Source: Actinomycetes bacterium (GTDB lineage Bacteria; Actinomycetota; Actinomycetes; Mycobacteriales; Mycobacteriaceae). From it: a stretch of DNA of 23,056 bases. The stretch is taken from assembly GCA_023415515.1 (NCBI GenBank), contig JAEZKH010000505.1, positions 1-23,056 on the forward strand, in the 5' to 3' direction. This document shows positions 14,476 to 21,252 of this stretch, piece by piece. The position numbers were made by a program, and so were the translations under genes. Within the stretch, counting starts at the first letter, position 1. Each line of letters opens with the position of its first letter. The notes under the pieces were generated by a model. That model was not told the origin of the DNA and did not search any database. It saw nothing but the letters and a program-made list of their open reading frames with translations.

Positions 14476-15272
14476 GAGTCCACCTGCAGCGGTTGCCATT
14501 CGGGTGTCCGCTTGTCGGCGAACGCCAGTGGACCCTCGTTCTGGTCGGGGTGACCCCACATCGACGTCAGGTGCCTGGCGCCCTCCCGGCAAGCGTCGGT
14601 CAAACCGTGCTCGAGTGCGCCCCACAGCGCGCGCTTGGTCGCCCGCATAGCAGCGGGGGAGTTCTGTGCGATCTTCTCTGCCAACTCCTGTGCGGCCTCG
14701 CGCAACCGCTCCGGCGGGTCGACGATCTGGCTGATCATGCCGAGTTGGAAAGCGCGCTGTGCGCTGAGACGCTCGTGGCTGCCGACGAGGGCCATCCGTA
14801 AGACCGCCTCGGCCGGCATCTTTCTCATCAGCGCGATGGTCTCCAGAGCGCTCACCTGACCTATCGACACATGCGGGTCGACGAAGGTGGCGTCCGACGA
14901 CGCGATGACGATGTCGGCGTCGGCGACCCAGTGCAGGCCGCCGCCCGCACATACCCCGTTGACGGCGGTGATGATGGGCTTGCCGACGTTGCAATGCCAG
15001 CCGGTGAGTTTCAGGTCGAGTGTGCGCATCGTCTCCTGGAATTGCTGCACGGCCTCCCCGTCGAGGTCGTCGACATCGGCCCCGACCTGGAAGGCCCTGC
15101 CGTTGCCGGTGTGCACGATGACCCGGACCGCGGGATCGGCGTCCAGTTCCGCCCATGCGCGGGGGAACTCCTCGCGCATCAACGCGTCATAGGCATTGAG
15201 TCGGTCCGGCCGGTTGTTGATGATCCAGCCGACCGGACCCCAGCGTTCGACGATGAGCCTCTGGTAGCTCAT
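14472..15272 (-). CDS. Crotonase-family protein, His at both catalytic Glu positions
   Basis: Enoyl-CoA hydratase/isomerase superfamily protein of 266 residues. The first oxyanion-hole segment is GRAFQVGADVDDL and the second AVNGVCAGGGLHWV. At the positions of the two catalytic glutamates of classical enoyl-CoA hydratase (GGGxEL and FxxPEI) it has His114 (GGGLHW) and His134 (FVDPHVSIG), so ordinary syn-hydration is unlikely. The C-terminal trimerisation region (AMRATKRALWGALEHG, then WGHPDQNEGPLAFADKR) is complete. It is a tandem paralogue of the next gene upstream (15269-16081), with identical or near-identical stretches such as NGVCAGGGLH and FVDPHVS. Both ends are 4-base overlaps (GTGA, ATGA). 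C-C bond hydrolysis, isomerisation or a heteromer of the two paralogues are options. Confidence 0.92.
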   Translation of the reverse strand: MSYQRLIVERWGPVGWIINNRPDRLNAYDALMREEFPRAWAELDADPAVRVIVHTGNGRAFQVGADVDDLDGEAVQQFQETMRTLDLKLTGWHCNVGKPIITAVNGVCAGGGLHWVADADIVIASSDATFVDPHVSIGQVSALETIALMRKMPAEAVLRMALVGSHERLSAQRAFQLGMISQIVDPPERLREAAQELAEKIAQNSPAAMRATKRALWGALEHGLTDACREGARHLTSMWGHPDQNEGPLAFADKRTPEWQPLQVDS

Positions 15273-16081
15273 GAGACCTCCATGGATTCCTGCGGCAGCC
15301 AGTTCGCCGGCCGCTTCTCGACGAAGGCCCGGGCTCCCTCGGCGTGGTCAGGGTGATTGCGCAGCCGCCAGATTTCCTCTGCCGCAGCATGTTTCGCGTC
15401 TGAGAGGCCGACTTCCAGCGAGTACCACAATGCCTTCTTGGTAGCACGCATCGCGGTGGGCGAGTTGGTCGCCACCGCGGCTGCGAGCTCGCCTGCGGTT
15501 GTCCGCAGCTCGTCGGCTCCGACGACTTCGGACACGATGCCCAGTTCGTAGGCGCGCTGGGCCGAGATCCTCTCGCCCTTGCCGCTCAGCGTCATCCGGG
15601 TGATGGCCTCCATCGGCGACTTTCGCAGCAGCGTGATCGCTTCGTAGGCGACCGCTTGTCCAACCGAGACGTGAGGGTCGACGAACGAAGCCTGCTCCGC
15701 GGCGATGACGATGTCGGCGTCGGCCACCAGGTGCAGTCCGCCGCCTGCACAAACCCCGTTGACCGCGGCGATGACCGGCTTCCAGACGTCGCACTGCCAC
15801 GAGGAGATCTTCAGCTCGGCATCCCTCGTGCGACGCGAGTGTTTGCGCATCGCCGTTTTGTCGCGAGCGACCTGCACCACATCCATGCCGGTGCAGAACG
15901 CCTTGCCGTTGGCGGTGTTGACGATGACGCGCACATCGGGGTCGGCGTCCAGTTGTGCCCAAGCCGTTTCGAGTTCGTCGAGCATCAGTGCGTCGAACGC
16001 GTTGCCTGCGTCCGGCCGGTTGAGGATCAGCCAGCCGACGCCGTCGCGCTTCTCGACGATGAGCCGCTCGTAGTCGCTCAC
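15269..16081 (-). CDS. Crotonase-family protein, tandem paralogue of its neighbour
   Basis: Protein of 270 residues. Oxyanion-hole segments are KAFCTGMDVVQV and AAVNGVCAGGGLHLVADADI. As in its paralogue, the two catalytic Glu positions are His: His117 (GGGLHL) and His137 (FVDPHVSVG). The start is taken as GTG at 16081, giving a GTGA overlap with the acyl-CoA dehydrogenase and a GGAGGGA ribosome site upstream; an in-frame ATG at 16117 would reach into that gene. The stop overlaps the paralogue's ATG. The C-terminus (NHPDHAEGARAFVEKRPANW) has the usual SxDxxEGxxAFxEKRxPxF shape. It differs from the paralogue mainly in the loop at about residues 70-95 (VARDKTAMRKHSRRTRDAEL), which lies near the acyl pocket, suggesting divergent specificity. 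Reaction not assignable. Confidence 0.92.
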   Translation of the reverse strand: MSDYERLIVEKRDGVGWLILNRPDAGNAFDALMLDELETAWAQLDADPDVRVIVNTANGKAFCTGMDVVQVARDKTAMRKHSRRTRDAELKISSWQCDVWKPVIAAVNGVCAGGGLHLVADADIVIAAEQASFVDPHVSVGQAVAYEAITLLRKSPMEAITRMTLSGKGERISAQRAYELGIVSEVVGADELRTTAGELAAAVATNSPTAMRATKKALWYSLEVGLSDAKHAAAEEIWRLRNHPDHAEGARAFVEKRPANWLPQESMEVS

Positions 16082-17325
16082 GAACGAGGAATCTCCCTCC
16101 ACGGCTTGCCCTTCCACGGGTCCGGCTCTTTCGGGAGTCCGAGGACGCGTTCACCGAGGATGTTCTTGTTGATATCGGTGGTGCCGCCTTCGGTGCCGTT
16201 GGCCAGGCTGCGCATCCACCCCTGCACCTCGCGAGGTAGCGCGTCCCTGTCGTCGGTGCCGGGCCAGGCGACGGTGGCGGTGCCGAGCAGATCGACCATC
16301 AGATCCTGGATCTGCTGGTTCAGGGTGGCCTGATGAACCTTGCCGATGGAGGATGCCGCGCCGGGGTGCTGGCCCGCCGACAGTGCCGCGCGGACACGGG
16401 CATTGGTCCAGCCGCGGATCTGTTCGGCAGCCCAGAGCCGCATGATCTTGTTCCGGATGACCGGGTCGTCCCACCGTCCCGTCTCTCGCGCGAGCGAGAT
16501 CAGGCGCTCGGCGCTCGAACCGCCCAGACGGCCCATCCCGCCGGAACCGGAGCCGGACACCATCTGCCGCTCGCTCGACAAAGTGGAGGCGCTGACCCGC
16601 CACCCGTCGTTGACCTCACCGACCCGGTGGGCATCGGGTACCCGCGCCCCGTCCAAGAAGACCTCGTTGAACTCCGCCTCACCGGTGATCTGACGCAACG
16701 GCCGCACCTCGACGCCGGGCTGATGCATGTCGAGCAGGAAGTAGGTGATGCCCTTGTGCTTGGGCTGCTCAGGGTCGGTGCGGGCGAGCAGGATTGCGAA
16801 GTCCGCCTCGTCGGCCCACGTCGTCCAGACCTTCTGGCCCGTGACGATCCAGTCGTCACCGTCGCGCACAGCCTTGGTGGCCAGCGAGGCGAGATCCGAT
16901 CCCGCGCCGGGTTCGCTGAACAGCTGACACCACTTCTCCTCGTTGCGCACGATGGGCGGCAGGAAGCGACGGCGTTGGTCCTCGGTGCCGTGGCTGAAGA
17001 GTGCGGCAGCGGCGTTGTTGAGCCCCAGCGGATTCAGCCGAGTCAGCCGCAGGGGTGCGAGAACGGTTTCGATGGCACGAGCGACGTCGTTGCCGACGCC
17101 GAGCCCGCCGTGTTCGGGTAGCCAGGTCGGCACGACCAGACCTGAGGCCGCGAACACCGGGTACCACTGCCGGTACTCACTTGGACTGCGAACCGCACGC
17201 AACGCATTGGGGCCATCGACCGCCGCGGCACGCCAGGCTTCCGGCACGGATGTCGCGACCCACTGCTCGACCGCCGCGACGGCGTCCGTGGGCCCGGTCG
17301 TCTGGTCGATGGGAATCGGTGTCAT
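16078..17325 (-). CDS. Acyl-CoA dehydrogenase (FadE-like)
   Basis: FAD-dependent acyl-CoA dehydrogenase of 415 residues, full length. Motifs in order: GLVVPTWLPEHGGLG, WCQLFSEPGAGSDLASL, GQKVWTTWADEADFAILLARTDP, FNEVFLDGARVPDAHRVG and the C-terminal GTEGGTTDINKNILGERVLGLP, matching the family's GGTxxIxxNIIxERVLGLP. The tail EPDPWKGKPWREIPRS is common in mycobacterial FadE proteins. It begins with ATG at 17325, overlapping the preceding crotonase stop (ATGA), and ends in a GTGA overlap with the next crotonase. It should desaturate a CoA ester before the MaoC-type hydratase acts. It belongs to the same broad subfamily as the partial dehydrogenase at the window's left end. Some mycobacterial FadE subunits work as heteromers, and no adjacent partner is present here, so a homomer is likelier. 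Confidence 0.94.
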   Translation of the reverse strand: MTPIPIDQTTGPTDAVAAVEQWVATSVPEAWRAAAVDGPNALRAVRSPSEYRQWYPVFAASGLVVPTWLPEHGGLGVGNDVARAIETVLAPLRLTRLNPLGLNNAAAALFSHGTEDQRRRFLPPIVRNEEKWCQLFSEPGAGSDLASLATKAVRDGDDWIVTGQKVWTTWADEADFAILLARTDPEQPKHKGITYFLLDMHQPGVEVRPLRQITGEAEFNEVFLDGARVPDAHRVGEVNDGWRVSASTLSSERQMVSGSGSGGMGRLGGSSAERLISLARETGRWDDPVIRNKIMRLWAAEQIRGWTNARVRAALSAGQHPGAASSIGKVHQATLNQQIQDLMVDLLGTATVAWPGTDDRDALPREVQGWMRSLANGTEGGTTDINKNILGERVLGLPKEPDPWKGKPWREIPRS

Positions 17326-18128
17326 CGGCCCTCGAACTTCGCCTCGCGTTTGTCGCGGAAAGCGGCCAGGCCCTCCTTGAAGTCGTCGCTGCGGCTGGAT
17401 AATTCAAGAGCCATCGCCTCGTTCTGGAGGTGACGGACGAGATCCAGTCCGTTGCCGGTGTGCACCAGCCATTTGGTGAGACCCAATGCAACGGTGGGTG
17501 CCGCGGCGAGTGTCGCCACCAGCGCGGTGGCGGCGGAATCGAGTTCAGCGGATGGATGGGCGGAGTGGATGACTCCCCATTCGGCAGCGGTGGTTCCCGA
17601 TATCTGCTCACCGAGCATCAGCAGTTGCCGAGTACGCACCAGCCCGATGAGGCGTGGCAGCAGCCACGCTGCGCCGCTGTCTGGGGTGAAGCCGCGCGCC
17701 ATGAACGGCTCCCAGAACCGCGCATCGTCGGCCGCGAAGCAGAAATCGGCGGCCATCGCGATATGGAAGCCGAGGCCGGCGGCCCACCCGCGGACCACGG
17801 CGACAATCGGGACCTGCGTCTCGAGCATCAGCGGGATCAGCCGGTTGGCCTTGTTCGGTAGCCGGCGTTGCGTGCTGCCCACCCGTGGTTTTCGCTCCGA
17901 CTTGGCGTTGTTGGCGATGAGGTCGGAGCCCGCACAGAAGTCGGGTCCGTCGGCGTCGATACGTATTGCCCGGACGGTTTCGTCGACTCCGGCGGCGGTG
18001 AGGTGGCCGATCATCGCGTCGAGCATCACGTCGTTGACGGCGTTGCGGCGGTCGGCCCGGTCGAACGTCAGGGCCAGTACGGGACCGTCCTGTTCGGCAA
18101 GCAGACCGGGAACGCTTTCGTATGTCAT
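17322..18128 (-). CDS. Enoyl-CoA hydratase/isomerase family protein, PaaG-like Asp site
   Basis: Crotonase of 268 residues. DFCAGSDL (64-70) and WAAGLGFHIAMAADF (115-129) form the oxyanion hole. The first Glu position is His122 and the second is Phe142, but MARGFTPDSGAAWLLPRLIG carries Asp150 at the place of the catalytic aspartate of PaaG-type enoyl-CoA isomerases and related dehalogenases. This suggests double-bond or epoxide isomerisation rather than hydration. The C-terminus SRSDDFKEGLAAFRDKREAKF is standard for the family. It is linked by ATGA overlaps to the MaoC-type hydratase before it and the acyl-CoA dehydrogenase after it. It resembles the divergent crotonase at 19482-20297, which has the same PDSGA motif. 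Confidence 0.93.
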   Translation of the reverse strand: MTYESVPGLLAEQDGPVLALTFDRADRRNAVNDVMLDAMIGHLTAAGVDETVRAIRIDADGPDFCAGSDLIANNAKSERKPRVGSTQRRLPNKANRLIPLMLETQVPIVAVVRGWAAGLGFHIAMAADFCFAADDARFWEPFMARGFTPDSGAAWLLPRLIGLVRTRQLLMLGEQISGTTAAEWGVIHSAHPSAELDSAATALVATLAAAPTVALGLTKWLVHTGNGLDLVRHLQNEAMALELSSRSDDFKEGLAAFRDKREAKFEGR

Positions 18129-19384
18129 GGCGTCGTGCGCTCGGCGAACCGGGCCGACACCGCGGTCAGCAGCTCTTGCAGGTCAGTGGCTCCGCCGGGT
18201 GGGTCCGGCAGCCGCACCGGGCCGTGCGCCCGGCTGGGCAGCAGGATGGTCGCCCGGCCGGGTGCGGTGATCTCGCCGCGTTGGTTGGTGGCCGCCAGGT
18301 CCAGGTCGACGGCGGGCCTGTCACCCTCGGCCATGTACTTGCGAGTGACCGTTCCCGTGATGGTGTGTAGATCACCCACATAGTTGAAGAGGCGGAATTC
18401 ACAGTCCAGCGACCACAGCCACGCGTCGTCACCCATCCAGTCCGTGCACAGGTGTATCAGCCAGGTTTCGCGCATCCGGCCGTAGTCGAACGTGGTGGGA
18501 TTCCCGGCGTTGCGGGCCGCGTCCGGCTCCCAGTGCACCCGTTGCTGAACATCGGGCACCCCGTGCTCGTTGGGCGTGTAGAACCGGGGGATGCGCTGCC
18601 GGTTGCGCCATGCCAGCTGCAGTGGTCGCACACCGTACATGCCGGTGCCCATGCCGACGTGCCAGCAGACCATGTCCGTGACGGTCAACGGCCCCTTGGT
18701 GAGCGGACCGACGGGGTCGCCCTCGTTCACGTCCTCCCACCAACGGGGTTCGGCACCGCGCGCTTTCTCGCTCGCATACCGCTCGTCGATTTCCGAGATC
18801 TCCTCGGGCGTCCATGTTTTGAGTTCGACGGCTGCATACTTCTTGCGGCCGCGTGCCTTGCCGCGCTCGGTGCGGATCATGTTGCGGTACTGCCCACCGA
18901 GCAGCGTGCCGTCGTCGTCGCGGAACACCTGGGCCGACCATTCGTGCACCGCGCGGTCGGCGAACTCGCTGCTCTTGTCGAGCGCGGCCACCAACGCGTT
19001 GCGGCGGAACACCCGTTGATTGGCGCGCAGCGGTGCCCACCACTCACGCGACGACGAGGCGTAGAAGGCGTGCACGCCGCGCAGTGGGTCACCTTTCGTG
19101 AGGGCACGGTCGGAGTCGGAGAGTTCGGTGACCTCATCCTCGCCGATGAGCGTGTCGCCGCCGACGAGGGCCGGCGGGGCCACGCTCTGACCCCATACGG
19201 ACTTGGCGGCGTACTCAGGATCGCACCACAGCGGGTTCGCATCGCCGTAGCTTTCGGCGACATGGCGGAACGCATCCTCGTTTGGCCGGAAATAGTGCGG
19301 CGGTTGCGTGTGCGGAACGGCGATGCCGATCGTGGCGCGCAGCCGGGCCAACCCCTCGTCGGTGATCTGGCCGCTGCCCGACAT
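18125..19384 (-). CDS. Double-hotdog MaoC/FAS1-like dehydratase
   Basis: First gene of the six-gene operon, 419 residues, with two hotdog halves. The N-terminal half has the PHYFRPNEDAFRHVAESYGD, ANPLWCDPEYAAKSVWG and APPAL stretch of the FAS1-like/MaoC N-terminal dehydratase family. The hydratase-2 His is Trp here (NPLW), as expected for that non-catalytic half. The C-terminal half has YGRMRETWLIHLCTDWMGDD, LFNYVGDLHTITGTV and NQRGEITAPGRATILLPSR, typical of the second fold. A linker of about 80 residues (KTWTPEEISEIDERYASEK onward) separates them. Likely role: (R)-specific hydration of a bulky enoyl-CoA, consistent with the (3R)-type SDR at 20294-21196. The ATG at 19384 has AAAGG upstream and lies 97 bases from the divergent crotonase. 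Confidence 0.88.
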   Translation of the reverse strand: MSGSGQITDEGLARLRATIGIAVPHTQPPHYFRPNEDAFRHVAESYGDANPLWCDPEYAAKSVWGQSVAPPALVGGDTLIGEDEVTELSDSDRALTKGDPLRGVHAFYASSSREWWAPLRANQRVFRRNALVAALDKSSEFADRAVHEWSAQVFRDDDGTLLGGQYRNMIRTERGKARGRKKYAAVELKTWTPEEISEIDERYASEKARGAEPRWWEDVNEGDPVGPLTKGPLTVTDMVCWHVGMGTGMYGVRPLQLAWRNRQRIPRFYTPNEHGVPDVQQRVHWEPDAARNAGNPTTFDYGRMRETWLIHLCTDWMGDDAWLWSLDCEFRLFNYVGDLHTITGTVTRKYMAEGDRPAVDLDLAATNQRGEITAPGRATILLPSRAHGPVRLPDPPGGATDLQELLTAVSARFAERTTP

Positions 19385-19434
19385 TCCGCGCCTTTCGCCG
19401 ACGGCCCGCTACGTCGCCGGGCCATAGTGGAAAT

Positions 19435-19468
19435 TAAGATACCCGAAAAGCGGAAACGCCGTTAACGG
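19435..19468. promoter_or_regulatory. Divergent promoter region with a 10-bp palindrome
   Basis: The 97-base gap between the divergent MaoC-type and crotonase genes contains plus-strand TAAGAT (19435-19440), a TANNNT -10 hexamer. It also holds the perfect palindrome CCGTTAACGG (19459-19468), 13 bases before the crotonase start and just upstream of its GGTGGAG ribosome site. No GAGAA/TTCTC half-site is seen here, so this operon pair probably answers to a different regulator. The call rests on position and symmetry only. Confidence 0.4.
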
Positions 19469-19481
19469 TAGGTGGAGCGAG

Positions 19482-20297
19482 ATGAGCACAGAGGGTTCCG
19501 GGATCGTCGTATCGGTGGGTGGCGACGGCGTGCAACGAATCACCATCGACCGGGTCGATGTCGGAAACTCGTTGTCGCCGTTGGCTCGTGACGCCCTCAC
19601 CGATGCGTTCGAGCGTGCGCACACCGATCCCACAGTCCGCGCAGTATTGTTGACCGCCGCCGGGGATCGGCACTTCTGTGCGGGCGCCGGACTATCCGCG
19701 CAGAAGGACCCACCGACACCTCAGGCCGAACGGCGGCCCGGAGACATCGCGCGGATGCTGCAGCAGGGCTGGCAGCGGCTGGTGGCCTCCGTACTGAGCT
19801 GTGACAAACCGGTCGTCGCGGCCGTCAAGGGTGCAGCGGTCGGCGCGGGATCGAGCCTGGTGCTCGCATGCGACCTGGTGGTGATGTCGACGGAGGCCCG
19901 CCTGATCCAGGCGTTCGTGCACCGCGGCATACTGCCCGATTCCGGTGCGATCCACCTGCTGACCCGGATCGTCGGGTTGCGCAGGGCCACTGAGCTGTTG
20001 ATGCTCGGTGAGCCGGTCGACGCGCCGACGTGCGAACGGCTCGGGCTGGTCAACCGGGTGGTCGCCATGACCGACACGGATCGGACGGCCGAGGATCTCG
20101 CGGTACGGCTGGCGGCAGGCCCTACCGTGATGCTGGCGTTGACCAAACGGCTGCTGTCGGTGTCATCTGAGTCCGGTCGCGACCGTGCCTTCGAGCAGGA
20201 GGCGTGGGCGCAGGAGGTGGTGTCGCGAACGGCGGACCTGCAGGAGGGTCTGCAAGCGTTCGCCGAGCGCAGGCAGCCACGGTTCCGGGGCTGTTAG
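19482..20297 (+). CDS. Enoyl-CoA hydratase/isomerase family protein, PaaG-like Asp site
   Basis: Crotonase of 271 residues, divergent from the six-gene operon. The oxyanion-hole segments are HFCAGAGLSAQ and AAVKGAAVGAGSSLVLACDL. The first catalytic Glu position is Ser, the second is Phe-like (QAFVHRG), and LPDSGAIHLLTRIVG places Asp153 where PaaG-type isomerases have their catalytic aspartate. The C-terminus RTADLQEGLQAFAERRQPRF is standard. The ATG at 19482 has GGTGGAG nearby. Its TAG stop overlaps the TAA stop of the convergent SDR by four bases (20294-20297). It is a relative of the crotonase at 17322-18128, so the region has a pair of Asp-type and a pair of His-type crotonases. An isomerase role in unsaturated acyl-CoA breakdown is the best guess. 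Confidence 0.92.
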   Translation: MSTEGSGIVVSVGGDGVQRITIDRVDVGNSLSPLARDALTDAFERAHTDPTVRAVLLTAAGDRHFCAGAGLSAQKDPPTPQAERRPGDIARMLQQGWQRLVASVLSCDKPVVAAVKGAAVGAGSSLVLACDLVVMSTEARLIQAFVHRGILPDSGAIHLLTRIVGLRRATELLMLGEPVDAPTCERLGLVNRVVAMTDTDRTAEDLAVRLAAGPTVMLALTKRLLSVSSESGRDRAFEQEAWAQEVVSRTADLQEGLQAFAERRQPRFRGC

Positions 20298-21196
20298 ACC
20301 TCGACTTTCGTCGGGCCGCCTCGGATGGTGAACGTCGCGGGGTCGTCGATCTCGTCGATGTGTTCGGCCACGGTCTCGGCGGTGAACGCGGTGTCCTCGA
20401 TGCCCTTGGTCACCCCGATGAACACCCGGGACACCTTGCCCGCGCCGACCGAGTAGATGTGCGCGGTCCGTTCGCAACTGCGGTGCGCGAGATAGACGAC
20501 GACCGGTGTCACGAGTTCGGGATCCATGGCTTTGCCCGCCTCGCCCATGATGTCCTCGGTCATCCGGGTACGCGCGATGGGGGCGATGGCATTGATCGTG
20601 ATGCCGTTTCGCGCGCCCTCGATGGCGAGCACATGCATCATGCCGACCAAGCCCATCTTGGCGGCGCCGTAGTTGGCCTGGCCGAAGTTGCCGAACAGGC
20701 CTGTGCCTGAGGTGGTCTGGATGATTCGGCCGTAATTCTGCTCACGCATGACGGGCCAGACCGCACGGGTGACGTTGAAGGCGCCGGACAGGTGCACCCG
20801 CAGCACGGCGTCGACCTGCTCGGCGGTCATGTTCTTGAAGGCGGCGTCGCGGAGGATCCCGGCGTTGTTCACCAGGATGTCGACCCGTCCGAAGGCGTCC
20901 ATTGCGGCGGCGACGATGGCTGCGCCACCGTCCTCCGACGCAACCGAGTCGCCGTTGGCGACGGCGGTGCCACCGAATGCGGTGATCTCGTCGACCACCG
21001 ACTGCGCCGCCGAGATCGAGGCTCCGCTGCCGTCGACGGCGCTGCCGAGGTCGTTGACCAGCACCCGGGCCCCGCGACGCGCGAGTTCAATGGCGTGGCA
21101 CCGGCCCAGGCCGCCCCCGGCCCCGGTGACGATGGCCACCTGGTCGTCGAAAGTCATGGAGGAGGTGTTGCGCGACGAGTTGTGATCAGGCGACAT
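20294..21196 (-). CDS. SDR, (3R)-hydroxyacyl-CoA dehydrogenase type (MFE-2/HSD17B4-like)
   Basis: SDR of 300 residues. TGAGGGLG lies at 24-31 and NDLGS (49-53) carries the Asp that selects NAD. NNAGILRD (110-117) and TTSGTGLFGNFGQANYGAAK include Ser163, Tyr176 and Lys180. The insert around VDGSG and the C-terminal extension after SCERTAHIYSVGAGKVSR are typical of the dehydrogenase domain of peroxisomal multifunctional enzyme 2 and of the mycobacterial Hsd4A-type enzyme of cholesterol side-chain breakdown. It should oxidise a (3R)-hydroxyacyl-CoA. The ATG at 21196 is taken because a TAACCT hexamer ends seven bases before it (leaderless reading); an ATG at 21157 gives a more usual N-terminus (MTFDDQVAIVTG) but lacks a ribosome site. 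It is convergent with the crotonase. Confidence 0.9.
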   Translation of the reverse strand: MSPDHNSSRNTSSMTFDDQVAIVTGAGGGLGRCHAIELARRGARVLVNDLGSAVDGSGASISAAQSVVDEITAFGGTAVANGDSVASEDGGAAIVAAAMDAFGRVDILVNNAGILRDAAFKNMTAEQVDAVLRVHLSGAFNVTRAVWPVMREQNYGRIIQTTSGTGLFGNFGQANYGAAKMGLVGMMHVLAIEGARNGITINAIAPIARTRMTEDIMGEAGKAMDPELVTPVVVYLAHRSCERTAHIYSVGAGKVSRVFIGVTKGIEDTAFTAETVAEHIDEIDDPATFTIRGGPTKVEV

Positions 21197-21203
21197 GACT
21201 GAG

Positions 21204-21219
21204 AGGTTACATTTACATT
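21204..21219. promoter_or_regulatory. Back-to-back promoters, one apparently leaderless
   Basis: On the minus strand TAACCT (21209 to 21204) is followed by seven bases and then the SDR ATG at 21196, the spacing expected of a leaderless mycobacterial transcript. On the plus strand TTACATT occurs twice sharing one base (21207-21213 and 21213-21219); the second contains a TACATT -10 hexamer that would start a leader of about 25-30 bases carrying GGAGGG before the ligase ATG at 21253. The two promoters overlap, so use of one could hinder the other. Confidence 0.5.
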
Positions 21220-21252
21220 GTCGAGAACGGGCATTTGCATCGGAGGGCGCGC

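Noticed and set aside
14476..15156. Long upstream extension of the ligase at 13030-14475, which would give a 708-residue fusion
   Set aside because: The extension is low-complexity Arg/Gly-rich sequence read out of frame through the crotonase; the ligase family starts near 14475 with a ribosome site and a GTGA overlap.
16333..17121. Plus-strand open frame of 262 codons opposite the acyl-CoA dehydrogenase
   Set aside because: Antisense shadow of a full-length acyl-CoA dehydrogenase with all family motifs.
18452..19465. Plus-strand open frame of 337 codons opposite the MaoC-type gene
   Set aside because: Antisense shadow; the minus strand carries the conserved double-hotdog motifs and fits the 4-base-overlap chain.
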